Shown piece by piece: positions 26,257 to 36,100 of a DNA stretch of 64,000 nucleotides. A model generated the notes under the pieces. The model ran no database searches and had not been told where the DNA came from. It worked only from the letters and a program-made list of their open reading frames with translations. Origin of the DNA: Mycobacterium paragordonae (GTDB lineage Bacteria > Actinomycetota > Actinomycetes > Mycobacteriales > Mycobacteriaceae); NCBI RefSeq assembly GCF_003614435.1, contig NZ_CP025546.1, positions 4,836,001 to 4,900,000 of the forward strand, given 5' to 3'. Both the position numbers and the translations under genes were made by a program. The first letter of the stretch is position 1. Every line of letters begins with the position of its first letter.

Positions 26257-29200
26257 AGGTCGGCCATTCTGGACAGCTGGATCACTCCACTCTTGGCGGT
26301 GCGAGAGATCAGCATTCCGCGACCCGGAGGCATTTCGCTGGCTTTGTAGCCGAACAGCGCTCCTTCGTCCTTGGTTCCGCTCATCACCAGAGCGTTACAG
26401 GACAGATCCTTGAGCCGGCCGACGAAGGGGTCCATCATCGCGCGTCCGGCTCCGCCGATCCGCCGGGCGACGACGATGCGCAGGCCGATGTCACGCGCCT
26501 GCGGCAGGAATTCGACCAGCGGGCTCAACGGGCTGCTGATGGATCCCGTCGCCACGAGGTCGTAGTCGTCGATCATCACGAAGATGTCCGGACCCGACCA
26601 CCACGATCGCTCCTTGAGTTGCTGCTGGGTGATGTCGCTGGGCGGGATCCGCTCCCGCAACGTCTCGGCGAGGGCGCCCATCAGTTCCGTGCAGGACTGG
26701 GACGCGGTGGCGTAGCCGCCCAGATAGTCGTTCGCGACGACGCCGAGCATCGAGCGGCGGTAGTCGACGAGCACGATCTTGCACTGCTCCGGGCTCGCGT
26801 TCTCCATCACGCCGGTGGCGATGTTGCGCAGCAGACCGGTCTTGCCGCATTCCGCTTCCCCGAACACGACCAGATGTGGTTGCGCGTCGAAATCGAGTAC
26901 AACGGGCATCAATTCGGCCTCGTTGATGCCGATGGCGAAGCGGGCCTTGCCGAGCATTCGGGCCGATCCCGCCACCCGGACCACCGCCGCACGGTCCACC
27001 TTGTGCGGCAGCATCCGCACGCGTGGCGCCTGCCGTTTGCCGTAGTGCGTCCGCATCGCCTTGACCGCGGCCGACACTCCGTCGGGCAGATCCTCGACCC
27101 CTGAACTGGAGTCCAGCCGTGGCAGCGCAATCAGGATGTGCAGCCGTTCGTGACTCATCCCCCGGCCCGGCCGGCCGACCGGGATCAGCTCGTTGAACCT
27201 GCGGCCCACGTCGCTGTCGAGCGCATCACCCAGCTTCAGCTCGATGCGGGTGCCGAGCATGTCCTTGACGGCAGCACGCATCTCCATCCAGCGCGTCGCC
27301 GAGATCACCAGGTGGATGCCGTACGAAAGACCCTGGACAGCAAGCGAGTTGAGGGTCGGCTCCAGCATCTCGAAGTCGCTGCGGATCGATGCCCAGCCGT
27401 CGATCACCAGGAACAGGTCACCGAACTTGTCCTTGCTCAACGGATCCCGTGCCGCCACCTCGGGTGGCAGCGTCGCCAGGTGCGCTTTGCGCTGGCGGAA
27501 GTCGCGCATCGACTCGATGCCCAGATCGCGGAACCGCACCTCGCGGGCACGCAACACCCCGGCCACTTCGGCCACGGTTCGCCGGATCCCGTCGGCGTCC
27601 ATCCGGCCGGCGACCCCGCCCACGTGCGGCAGGTTGACCAGGCTGGTCAGCGTGCCGCCACCGAAATCCAGGCAGAAGAACTGCACCTGCTCGGGCGTGT
27701 GGGTGGCCGCGGCCGACATGATCAAGGTGCGCAACGCCGTCGACTTACCCGACTGCGGCCCACCGACCACCGCCACGTTGCCCTGGGCGCCGGACAGGTC
27801 GACCATCAACACGTCGCGACGCTGATCATAGGGCCGGTCCACCACCCCCATCGGTAGCCACAGCCGTCCGTCGAGGTTCTCGGGGGCGGACCAGTTCGCA
27901 TCGGGCAGTAGCTGATTCACCGCGGGGCTTTCGTCCAGCGGCGGCAGCCACACCTCGTGGGCCGGGCGGCCGTGGCCCCGCAGACGAGATACCACGACGT
28001 CGAGCAGAGTCGTCCGCACCGGCGACGACGAGATGCTGGGAGCATCAGGCTCGGCCACCGGGGCCGCCGGCAACGCATCCTTCTTGACCGGTGTCGCGGT
28101 GAACAGCTTGGGCGCCAGCGCGCCCGATTGCCTGCCGCGGCCGGACTGCGCCCGGCGCGGCCGGACGTATTCACCGGAGACGTAGCAGGTGTTGAACCGA
28201 ACCGGCTCGGAGGCATCGCATTTGAGGAACGCCGACCCGGGAACGCTGGGCAGGTGGTAGGCGTCCGGCACGCCGAGGACGCTGCGCGACTCCCCGGCCG
28301 AGAAGGTCTTGAGCCCGATCCGGTAGGACAGGTGGGAATCCAGCCCGCGCAGCTTGCCTTCCTCGAGGCGCTGCGATGCCAGCAGCAGGTGCACGTGCAA
28401 CGACCGGCCCAGTCGGCCGATCATCACGAAAAGCTCGGCGAAATCCGGCTTCTGCGAGAGCAGTTCGGAGAACTCGTCGACGATCACGAACAGCGCCGGC
28501 AGCGGATCGAGCTCGGCGCCGTTGGCCCGGGCGCGCTCGTATTCGTTGACGTTGGGAAAGTTGCCGGCCGACCGCAGCAACTCCTGACGGCGGTTCAGCT
28601 CACCGGCCAGTGCGTCGCGCATACGGTCGACCAGGATCAGCTCGTCCTCGAGGTTGGTGATGATCGCCGCGATGTGCGGCACCCCTTCCAACCCGAGAAA
28701 CGTTGCGCCACCTTTGAAGTCGACCAGCACCATGTTGAGCACCTCGGGCGAGTGCGAGGTGACCATCGACAACACCAGCGTGCGCAGGAACTCCGACTTG
28801 CCCGAACCGGTGGCGCCGATGCACAACCCGTGCGGGCCCATGCCGGATTCCGCGGACTCCTTGATATCCAGTTCCAGCGGCTGGCCGTTGGGTGTGTATC
28901 CGATCGGCACGCGTAAACGTTCGCGTGGAGAGCGTTTTCGCCAGACCTGCTCGGGAACGATCTCGGCGGCATCGGGAATCTTGAGCAGGGCCATCAGGCC
29001 CGGGTCGGTGGCGCGTGCGTCGGCCTCCAGGTTGACGATGTGCGCGGCGCTGGCCAGGCGGTAACGACCGATCCGGCGAGCCGTCGCCTCGGCTTCGGCG
29101 ACGGTGATCGTATCCGGGGTGGCGAATCGTTCGACACCGACCGCGGTGCGCGCGCCGACGTCATCCCCTTCGACCGTGAGTTGCAACCCGCGCCGGTTGG

Positions 29201-30266
29201 CCGGGGCGTCGGCGCCGTTGAGGTCCAGCAGCGTGACGCTGTCCAGTCCGGCATCAGTCACCAGCCGCTCTGACCCGGTGATGTATCCGTCGTCGATCAC
29301 CACCACGAGGTGCTTGAGACCCTTGGTCGGCTCGGCGTTGCGGCTGAACCGGCCCCGCTCCCCCAAATCCGTTGCGAGCGAACGCTCCAACAGCTCCAGC
29401 CCCGGGAACAGCAATCGCATCGAACCGATTCCGTCGCGGGCGGAGGCGTGCTGGGCGTGCGGCAACCACTTGACCCAGCTCCAGTTCTCGCCGTCGGGGT
29501 TGGCCGTCACCACCGCGACCTGCACGTGGTCCGGTCCGTGAAATGCGCACAGCTCCAAGATCATTGACCGCACCAACTGCCGTGCCAGCTTGCGGTCGCC
29601 CTCGAAGGTGATGGCCGGGAACGCGCGTAGCGAGACCGCCGTGGGCAACGCGTGCACCACCGAATGCGTCTTGACGAACCTGCGCAGCGCGACCGTCGAC
29701 ACCGGCTCCAGATCCTCGGGCGGCCCGGTCTCCGGCGCGAGGAGCCGGGTGGCCAGGCGGTGGGTGCCGAGACCGACGCGAACATGGCAGAAGTCGTTGT
29801 CGGTGGGGCGCCGCTCCCACATCCGGCGGGTGCCCACCACGTCGGCCAGCGCCCGCGGATCGGGGTGGCTCCACTCCAGCGCCGTGCGCTGGCCCGCTCC
29901 GGTCATATCGGCGTCGTCGCGCAGGTTGGCCAGGTAGCTGAAGTAGTCCTTGCGTTCTTCGTTCAGTTCAGCGGCGGCCTTACCGGAGCGGCCACCACCG
30001 CCGATGAACATGCCGGCCATGGACATGACCATCATCATCGGGAAGATCAGGAACATCGGGTTCTTCATCAGGTCCCGGCCCCCGACGGTCACCATCAGCG
30101 CGATCATCCCGACGACGGCGACGATCATCACAAAGGGCAGCAGCCGCATCAGGAGGTTGCCGGGTATTACCCGCGGCACCTCAGGCGGCGGCTGCAGGTT
30201 GACTTCACCGCCGGGCATCCGTGGCGGTGAAACCCGCAGGCGGCGCACGAAACCCTGCGTACTCAA
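26253..30266 (-). CDS. eccC: ESX FtsK/SpoIIIE-type ATPase EccC (single-chain)
   Basis: The 1337-residue motor has two N-terminal transmembrane helices (about residues 40-90) and a DUF/stalk region. Three FtsK-type ATPase domains follow, with P-loops 'GATGSGKSEFL' (about 485), 'GGPQSGKSTAL' (about 839) and 'GEAECGKTGLL' (about 1135). The matching Walker B regions are 'MVLVDFKGG', 'FFCLDFGGG' and 'IVLVDYRRS'. EccC recognises substrates with its last domain and drives export. It is one chain, unlike the split EccCa/EccCb of ESX-1. The ATG at 30266 faces the second EccD across a 119-bp divergent promoter region. Confidence 0.95.
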   Translation of the reverse strand: MSTQGFVRRLRVSPPRMPGGEVNLQPPPEVPRVIPGNLLMRLLPFVMIVAVVGMIALMVTVGGRDLMKNPMFLIFPMMMVMSMAGMFIGGGGRSGKAAAELNEERKDYFSYLANLRDDADMTGAGQRTALEWSHPDPRALADVVGTRRMWERRPTDNDFCHVRVGLGTHRLATRLLAPETGPPEDLEPVSTVALRRFVKTHSVVHALPTAVSLRAFPAITFEGDRKLARQLVRSMILELCAFHGPDHVQVAVVTANPDGENWSWVKWLPHAQHASARDGIGSMRLLFPGLELLERSLATDLGERGRFSRNAEPTKGLKHLVVVIDDGYITGSERLVTDAGLDSVTLLDLNGADAPANRRGLQLTVEGDDVGARTAVGVERFATPDTITVAEAEATARRIGRYRLASAAHIVNLEADARATDPGLMALLKIPDAAEIVPEQVWRKRSPRERLRVPIGYTPNGQPLELDIKESAESGMGPHGLCIGATGSGKSEFLRTLVLSMVTSHSPEVLNMVLVDFKGGATFLGLEGVPHIAAIITNLEDELILVDRMRDALAGELNRRQELLRSAGNFPNVNEYERARANGAELDPLPALFVIVDEFSELLSQKPDFAELFVMIGRLGRSLHVHLLLASQRLEEGKLRGLDSHLSYRIGLKTFSAGESRSVLGVPDAYHLPSVPGSAFLKCDASEPVRFNTCYVSGEYVRPRRAQSGRGRQSGALAPKLFTATPVKKDALPAAPVAEPDAPSISSSPVRTTLLDVVVSRLRGHGRPAHEVWLPPLDESPAVNQLLPDANWSAPENLDGRLWLPMGVVDRPYDQRRDVLMVDLSGAQGNVAVVGGPQSGKSTALRTLIMSAAATHTPEQVQFFCLDFGGGTLTSLVNLPHVGGVAGRMDADGIRRTVAEVAGVLRAREVRFRDLGIESMRDFRQRKAHLATLPPEVAARDPLSKDKFGDLFLVIDGWASIRSDFEMLEPTLNSLAVQGLSYGIHLVISATRWMEMRAAVKDMLGTRIELKLGDALDSDVGRRFNELIPVGRPGRGMSHERLHILIALPRLDSSSGVEDLPDGVSAAVKAMRTHYGKRQAPRVRMLPHKVDRAAVVRVAGSARMLGKARFAIGINEAELMPVVLDFDAQPHLVVFGEAECGKTGLLRNIATGVMENASPEQCKIVLVDYRRSMLGVVANDYLGGYATASQSCTELMGALAETLRERIPPSDITQQQLKERSWWSGPDIFVMIDDYDLVATGSISSPLSPLVEFLPQARDIGLRIVVARRIGGAGRAMMDPFVGRLKDLSCNALVMSGTKDEGALFGYKASEMPPGRGMLISRTAKSGVIQLSRMADL

Positions 30267-30385
30267 CGCCTCATCCCTTGAAATCCCCCCAAATCACGCG
30301 TAATTCCAAAATTGGCTCAGATTTGCCCCTCGGCGCCTAGGTAATGTCACCAGCAAATGACACAACCCGCAGGAGGCCGACAGCG

Positions 30386-31882
30386 ATGACTCTACCGCCG
30401 TCGCTGTCTGAATTAGACGCAGAATCCGAGGCCGAGCCCACGCTCAGCCGGGTCACCCTGGTGGTCGGCGATCTGCGGCTTGACGTCGGGTTACCGCCCA
30501 ACAACAGCATTGCCGGGTTCATCGACGAAGTGATCGACATCGCCAACGAGCAGCTCGCGGCGCACCCCGGCGGTGACGACCTCATGTTCGACACGACCGA
30601 GGGAAAGTGGACCCTCGCCCGTCTCGGTGAAGACGCGATCGATCCGGGCCGCTCGCTGAGCGAAGCCAACATCTACGACGGCGAGTTGCTGGTGATCCGG
30701 GAGATGGATCAGCCCGCCCGCCCGCTGCTCTTCGACGACATCCAGGAAGCCCCAGCCGACGAGGCCACCCACCAACACCATGCAGCACTCGGCTGGCTCT
30801 CGCGCGACGCACGTCTGATCACCTGCTTCGGCGTCGGCCTGGCCGCCACCGTCACCGTCGCTTTCCTGCTGCCGCGCCGAACCGCGGAGTTATACGTGCC
30901 GGCGACCGCGCTCGGCATCGGCGTCCTCGCGGTGATCATCGCCTGCCTCATCGCCTATCGTTCTGCCGGCGCCCGGCGCTCGGAGTGGCTGGCCGCCGTC
31001 GCCACTCCCCTGTTGTTCGGCGGCGCCCTGTACGTGGTTCCCGACGGCTTCGGCGCGAAGTCGCTGCCGATGGCCTTCGGCTTGACCGGGCTCGGGTCGC
31101 TGCTGGTGTTGCTGATCACCGGCCGGGGTCGCGCGCTGCACACCGCGGTGATCTCGCTGGCGGTCATCGGTGGAACGGCGGGCGTGGCCGACCTATTGTG
31201 GAATCCGGCGCCGCGGGCCATCGGAGCGGTACTGGCGACGGTGTCGGTGATCGTCGTCTACCTCTCGCCCCGGGTGACCATCCTGCTGGCCAAGCTGCCG
31301 GTGCCGCGGGTTCCGACCGCGGGAGAGCCGCTGGACGACATCGAGACCCAGGGCGGCACCACCGTCGAAGGTGTCAATGCCGTAGGCAAACAGGTGATCC
31401 CGACCGAGGAAGGCATGACGGTACGGGTTCGGCGAGCCAGCCAGTACCTGACCGGCATTCTGGCCGCCGCCGCGATCACGGCGACCGCCGGCTGCTACCT
31501 CGCGCTTGACTTCAGCAGCGGATTTTATTGGCAGGGAACAGTTTTCGTCGCCGCAGTGGCCACCGTGCTGTGCCTGCGTGGACGCAGCCACCACGACCTG
31601 GTGCAGTCGGCGACGCTGGTCGCCGCCGGCATGACGATCGCGCTGCTGTCCATCGTCAAGGTGACGGCCGACCTCGACGGCCGGCAGTTCTATGCCACGC
31701 TGGCCCTGGGGATGCTGATGGTGCTGATCATCGCCTGCGGTGTCGTCGCGCCGCGGCTGGAGTTCTCACCGGTGATGCGCCGCCAGGTCGAGATCCTGGA
31801 ATACCTCGCCATCGTCCTGGTGTTCCCGCTGTGTTTCTGGATCGTGCGGCTGTACGCGGTATTCCGCGAGCTGCGCCTGTAG
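30386..31882 (+). CDS. eccD: ESX membrane component EccD (copy 2)
   Basis: The 498-residue protein also has an EccD build. It has an N-terminal ubiquitin-like domain ('SRVTLVVGDLRLDVGLPPNNSIAG...') and about eleven transmembrane helices, ending 'IVLVFPLCFWIVRLYAVF'. A ~45-residue insertion with 'DDIETQGGTTVEGVNAVG' sits between helices, like the linker of EccD proteins. I chose ATG 30386 because AGGAGG (30371-30376) precedes it; a longer frame from 30344 lacks a site. It is clearly diverged from copy 1 and transcribed in the opposite direction. It could form EccD heterodimers or serve a second assembly state. Confidence 0.9.
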   Translation: MTLPPSLSELDAESEAEPTLSRVTLVVGDLRLDVGLPPNNSIAGFIDEVIDIANEQLAAHPGGDDLMFDTTEGKWTLARLGEDAIDPGRSLSEANIYDGELLVIREMDQPARPLLFDDIQEAPADEATHQHHAALGWLSRDARLITCFGVGLAATVTVAFLLPRRTAELYVPATALGIGVLAVIIACLIAYRSAGARRSEWLAAVATPLLFGGALYVVPDGFGAKSLPMAFGLTGLGSLLVLLITGRGRALHTAVISLAVIGGTAGVADLLWNPAPRAIGAVLATVSVIVVYLSPRVTILLAKLPVPRVPTAGEPLDDIETQGGTTVEGVNAVGKQVIPTEEGMTVRVRRASQYLTGILAAAAITATAGCYLALDFSSGFYWQGTVFVAAVATVLCLRGRSHHDLVQSATLVAAGMTIALLSIVKVTADLDGRQFYATLALGMLMVLIIACGVVAPRLEFSPVMRRQVEILEYLAIVLVFPLCFWIVRLYAVFRELRL

Positions 31883-31887
31883 AGCGT

Positions 31888-33408
31888 TCACGACTTCGGC
31901 GGTTCGACCTTCGAGCCGCGTGGGTCGGCGCCCATTCCGTCGTGCGCGACCAGCGCGGCCTCCTGGGACAAGTCGGGGCCGGCCGGCAACAGGGACACGA
32001 CAGGCCACGGCGCCAGCTGCGGGACGTCGGCGTCGACCCGGGGATCGTGCACGCCGCTGACTCCCAGCGCGGCAGCCGTGGGCAGGTCCTTGATGTGGTA
32101 GCGCACCCCGGCGTCGGAGACGTAGAACAGTTGCCCCAGGGCGCGGCTGTCCGCTTCGGCGCCGGTGGCCTGGATGTACTCGCCGGTGCCGGGCTTGACA
32201 TACACCGAGTCGACGCCCGGCCCGTTGCCATCCCCGGTGGCCAGACCGACGGGCTGGGCACCGTCGGGAATGGGCAGCCGATGCCCGACCAGCAAACCGA
32301 CCGTAGCTTGGGCGGCGGAGTTCGCCCGTTCCCATGCCATGCACACCACCCGGTCCGGTTCGGCGTTGACGATCTGCGGCGACACGCTCGGGTAGTGGTC
32401 GACAGGCAGCGTGTGCACGATGGGAACCTGGCTCACCAGCGACGGTGGCACTTCGCGCGCTCCCTGCGAGGCGGCCTCGGTGGGGTTGCTGTACCGGATG
32501 ATGTCGGCGGCGGCCGAGGAAACCGGTTGCAGTCCGTTGGGCAGCACGACGTAGAGCTGCTCACCGCGCGAGTCGACGGTCTTGACGATCGAGCCCACCG
32601 GATATCCGGCGGGCAAACCGGGAATGGGGCTGCCGGCACCGGCGATGGTCACCGGCCGGATGGGCGGTGCCAAGGGAAAAGCGTTGAGCAGCGCACCCGA
32701 GATCGGTCTGGTCGCCGCGTTCTGCAGGTGCAACGCGTTGAGCACCACCGCGTCGTTGGGGTCGATCAACGCGCGCACGCCGTCGAAGATCAGATAGACG
32801 GCGTCGCCGGATTTCACCAACAGCATCTGCGCGGGCGCGGCGCGGCGGATGTCCTCGTTGAGCGTCAGATCGCCCGCGATCACCGTGGTCTGCACGCTGG
32901 CCACGCCCGTGCTCCTGGCAACGTCCGGGGTCTGCACCGAGTCACACGCCGTCCACCCCGACGTCCGCATGTCCGCCCCACCGTGAATGCTGTTGGGCGC
33001 GCCGATGATTCCCACCATGGGACCGCGCGGCAGCTGGTTGAGCCATTTGTCGCTGACCGATTTGGGAGCGTCCGGCTTCCCGGTGATCAGCCGCGCGGAC
33101 GCGAGGTTGAGCACCGGATGCAGGCGGTCACCGATGCGGACGTACAGTCCGCCGTTGGACGTGCTGAGCAGAATCTGCGCATCACCGATGTTGGGCGACG
33201 GCTTGAAGAAGGCCAGCACCCCGGCCGCCCCGGTGATCAGGACGGCAATCACCAGGCCCACCAGCAGCGAGCGAATCTGGCCGCGCATCGGGTCGTGGAT
33301 CATCCGGGAGTCAGCGCGAATCAGCGCGTGCTCCAACCGGCGGATCAAGAACCGATACCCATTGACCTGCGCACGCGTAGTCACTTGCGCGGGCATATCC
33401 ACCCCCAT
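31888..33408 (-). CDS. eccB: ESX periplasmic/membrane component EccB
   Basis: The 506-residue protein begins 'MPAQVTTRAQVNGYRFLIRR', the EccB hallmark. It has one transmembrane helix (near residues 48-70) and a large periplasmic domain made of repeated R1-R4 elements (several 'VLNALHLQNAA' and 'YVGIGDRLHPVLNLASARL'-type strands). EccB caps the periplasmic side of the ESX complex. The ORF can start at 33408 (MGVDMPAQ...) or at the in-frame ATG 33396, which matches the usual family start. It converges with EccD copy 2, with only 5 bp between stops. Confidence 0.95.
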   Translation of the reverse strand: MGVDMPAQVTTRAQVNGYRFLIRRLEHALIRADSRMIHDPMRGQIRSLLVGLVIAVLITGAAGVLAFFKPSPNIGDAQILLSTSNGGLYVRIGDRLHPVLNLASARLITGKPDAPKSVSDKWLNQLPRGPMVGIIGAPNSIHGGADMRTSGWTACDSVQTPDVARSTGVASVQTTVIAGDLTLNEDIRRAAPAQMLLVKSGDAVYLIFDGVRALIDPNDAVVLNALHLQNAATRPISGALLNAFPLAPPIRPVTIAGAGSPIPGLPAGYPVGSIVKTVDSRGEQLYVVLPNGLQPVSSAAADIIRYSNPTEAASQGAREVPPSLVSQVPIVHTLPVDHYPSVSPQIVNAEPDRVVCMAWERANSAAQATVGLLVGHRLPIPDGAQPVGLATGDGNGPGVDSVYVKPGTGEYIQATGAEADSRALGQLFYVSDAGVRYHIKDLPTAAALGVSGVHDPRVDADVPQLAPWPVVSLLPAGPDLSQEAALVAHDGMGADPRGSKVEPPKS

Positions 33409-33504
33409 CAGCGTCGGGCAAGCACCGAGCCTGGGTAGCGTATAACAGCGTCAGCGGGCAAATCCGCGCCAATTTTCGCCCGCCGCTCTGGATAGGATCG
33501 CTCT

Positions 33505-35244
33505 GTGCCGCGTCGTCCAACCCTCGCAGCGGAATTGCCCGCGCGCCGGGCCGCGACCTCGGAACAGAACCAGTTGCGCTCAACGACTGACATCGGCGCC
33601 GCTCGCCTGCTGCCCCTGCCCGACCTGCTGGTCCTGCAACTGATCGTCGCTGCCGGGACGGTCGCGGCACCACTGCTCGGCTTCCCCGGTTGGCAGGGCA
33701 GCCTCGCCGGACTGGCCCTGGCGCTGATCCTGGTGGTCCGGTTGCGTGGCACCACGCTGCCGCGGTTGGTCGCGCTGCGTACCGGATTCTGGTGGCAGCG
33801 CCGTAAACGCACCCGGAAGACGACACCGGCCGAACCCTTCGACGTGCCGATGGCCGACGGCGCACTGATCGGATTTCGTTGGGACGGAAACACTTTGATG
33901 TCCCTTCTGCAGATCGAAGAGAATCCGCAGGCGATGACGATCATGGAGCCGGGCATGACGGTCTCCGGGGAGACCGTGCCGGTGCAGGCTCTGGTGGACT
34001 GCCTACAGCAGTTCGACATCACCCTGGATTCGATCGACGTGATCAGCCAGGGCGCCCGGTCGCAAGGACACAGCCAGGTGGCCGCCGTGTACGACGCGGT
34101 TCTGGGGCCGCTGCCCGCCATCGCCCAGCGCAACGTGTGGATCGCGGTCCGGCTCGACCCGTCCCGATGTGCCGCCGCTGTGCGCCGGCGCGGCGGCGGC
34201 CGCAACGGCGTCATCCGCGCGGCCACCACCGCGACCCGACGGGTGGCGAACAGGCTGACCGAGGGCGGCCTGCGCACCCGGGTTTTGACGGCCGGCGAAA
34301 TCGGCCAGGCCACAAACCAATTGACCGACGGTGTGGATCTGAGCACCGTCGAGGAGACCTGGCGCACCTGCCGGGAAGGTCGATTCCGGTTGCGCAGCTT
34401 CGCAATCAAGCCGCGCATGCTCACCACTGCTGGGCTCGGGCTGCTGTGGACCATCCCCAGCTACTCGACCACCATGACGCTGTCGTTGCGCCGCGACGAT
34501 CCGCGCGGCCCGATCCAGGTTCGCGGGCTGGCCCGGTTCGACACCCACGGCCGGGCCCGCATCCAACTGCGCGGCCTGACCCATCTGCGTGGGCGGCAGT
34601 TCTCCGCGCTCGCGGCCAGCCTGCCGGTGCCTCCGCCGTCGCGTCCAGTTCAACACTGGTCGTACTCAAGCCTTTCCGCGACCCGTGCGGGCACCGCCGA
34701 CCGCGACTTCCAGCACCTGGATGTGCCGGCCTCCGGTTGCGGGCAGGTGATCGGTGCCGACGATCACGGCCGCGCGGTTGCTCTGTCGCTGTTCGGCCCG
34801 CAGATCCGGCGGGTGGAGATCGCCGGCACTTTGCATCTGGCGCAGCAGGTGGTGCTGCGCTCGCTGGCACTGGGGGCGCATGTGCTGGTGCACAGTCGTC
34901 GTCCGGCCAAGTGGCGCACCATGGTCGACGAGGTCGACGACCATGATCTGCTGTGGGTCTCCGATTTCAACCGCGGGTCCATGCAGGCCGGCGCCGATCG
35001 CAACTACTCGGTGGAGATGTTCGACGGAGTGGCCGAGCAATCGGTCCGGGTGGGGGTGACGGCAATCGTGGTGGTCCCGCCCACTACGCCGGTAACGGCC
35101 AACGCCGATGTCGCGCTGGAGTCGCTCAACGTCGACAGCGATACCGTCAAAGTGAGCACCCGCACCGGCTCCTCGGTAGTCACCATGGTGGCCACCGACG
35201 AAGAAATGCGTTACCTCAAGGCGTCGTTCGCCGCGGAAGACTGA
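33505..35244 (+). CDS. eccE: ESX membrane component EccE
   Basis: The 579-residue protein has two transmembrane helices near the N-terminus (about residues 33-77: 'LLVLQLIVAAGTVAAPLLGF' and 'GSLAGLALALILVVRLRG') and a long soluble domain with a glycosyltransferase-like fold, the EccE plan. EccE forms the outer rim of the ESX membrane complex. The length is like EccE2 (~537) and longer than EccE1 (~460). The GTG at 33505 is used. The 96-bp divergent gap with eccB probably holds both promoters. It is probably co-transcribed with the next gene. Confidence 0.9.
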   Translation: MPRRPTLAAELPARRAATSEQNQLRSTTDIGAARLLPLPDLLVLQLIVAAGTVAAPLLGFPGWQGSLAGLALALILVVRLRGTTLPRLVALRTGFWWQRRKRTRKTTPAEPFDVPMADGALIGFRWDGNTLMSLLQIEENPQAMTIMEPGMTVSGETVPVQALVDCLQQFDITLDSIDVISQGARSQGHSQVAAVYDAVLGPLPAIAQRNVWIAVRLDPSRCAAAVRRRGGGRNGVIRAATTATRRVANRLTEGGLRTRVLTAGEIGQATNQLTDGVDLSTVEETWRTCREGRFRLRSFAIKPRMLTTAGLGLLWTIPSYSTTMTLSLRRDDPRGPIQVRGLARFDTHGRARIQLRGLTHLRGRQFSALAASLPVPPPSRPVQHWSYSSLSATRAGTADRDFQHLDVPASGCGQVIGADDHGRAVALSLFGPQIRRVEIAGTLHLAQQVVLRSLALGAHVLVHSRRPAKWRTMVDEVDDHDLLWVSDFNRGSMQAGADRNYSVEMFDGVAEQSVRVGVTAIVVVPPTTPVTANADVALESLNVDSDTVKVSTRTGSSVVTMVATDEEMRYLKASFAAED

Positions 35245-35275
35245 GCCTTTCAAAGAGCCTTTCAAAGGAGTGAGC

Positions 35276-36100
35276 ATGGCCTACCCCGGCAGCCACGGCT
35301 ATTACCCGGCCGAGCACACCAACGCCGGTTACGACGGCTATTCGTCTCCCGAGTCGTCATGGTCTCCCGAGTCGTCATGGTCTCCCGAGCCGGAGACCCG
35401 CGGCAAGGTGTCCCACCGCCAATTGACCTGGGCGGTCGCGTTGTTGGGTCTGTGCTCCTACCTGGTGAGTTTCGGGCCGATGCTCAACGGTTTCGGAATC
35501 GACTGGGATGTGCGATTCGCCGTGTTGGCGGGTCTGTTTGCCGCATTCGGGTTACTGCCCCGGCAGGTGTCAAGTTCCGGGCAGGCCGGCAGGCTCGTCG
35601 CGGCGCTGGCCGCCATCGGATTCCTCGACGCGCTGTCGCGGGTTGTCGTGCTGCCCGAAGGCGTCCAGCCCGGCTGGGCCATGTGGGTCGTGCTGGTGCT
35701 CAACGGTTTACAGGCCGGCGCCGCCGTCGGCGCCCTGATCATGCAGCCGAGCGCATCGGACGAGCAGCAGGCCTGGTATGCGGCCTACGCCGAGCAATAT
35801 GCGCAGGCCGCCGCGCAGTATTACGGCGAGTACGCCGAGGGTGAGCAGCCTGACGCTGCCATCGAAAGCGCGACCGCGCACGCCCAGCAGATGCAACAGG
35901 TAACCGCCCCGGAACCGCGCCGGGCAGCGGCGCCCCAGCAGGCGAGTTACGACGAGTTCGTCGCCGATCACCCACAACCCGGGCAGGCACCCACCCCGCA
36001 CGCCGCCTCGCCGGCCGCCGGCCTGCCCAACGTGGGGCACTCGGCGGCGGCGCCCGCCCAGCAGACGGTCAGCGAGCCGGAGTACCGGACGTCTAACTGA
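35276..36100 (+). CDS. DUF5336-type membrane protein (34-kDa antigen-like)
   Basis: The 274-residue protein has a Tyr/Gly/Ser-rich head, four hydrophobic helices (about residues 45-155) and a long Gln/Ala/Pro-rich cytosolic tail with 'YAEQYAQAAAQYYGEYAEG'. This is the layout of the mycobacterial 34-kDa antigenic protein family (Rv0954-like). The head contains a short tandem repeat (SPESSW). The function is unknown. AAAGGAG precedes ATG 35276; a GTG at 35270 is too close to that site. It follows EccE by 31 bp and converges with EspM, overlapping it by 8 bp. Confidence 0.75.
   Translation: MAYPGSHGYYPAEHTNAGYDGYSSPESSWSPESSWSPEPETRGKVSHRQLTWAVALLGLCSYLVSFGPMLNGFGIDWDVRFAVLAGLFAAFGLLPRQVSSSGQAGRLVAALAAIGFLDALSRVVVLPEGVQPGWAMWVVLVLNGLQAGAAVGALIMQPSASDEQQAWYAAYAEQYAQAAAQYYGEYAEGEQPDAAIESATAHAQQMQQVTAPEPRRAAAPQQASYDEFVADHPQPGQAPTPHAASPAAGLPNVGHSAAAPAQQTVSEPEYRTSN
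35345..35389 (+). repeat. 18-bp tandem repeat (2.5 copies) encoding SPESSW
   Basis: The unit TCTCCCGAGTCGTCATGG occurs at 35345-35362 and 35363-35380, and in part at 35381-35389. It keeps the reading frame and encodes repeated SPESSW in the N-terminal tail of the DUF5336-type protein. Confidence 0.85.

Noticed and set aside
26253..30266. Split EccCa/EccCb as in ESX-1
   Set aside because: The frame is continuous through all three ATPase domains with no internal stop.
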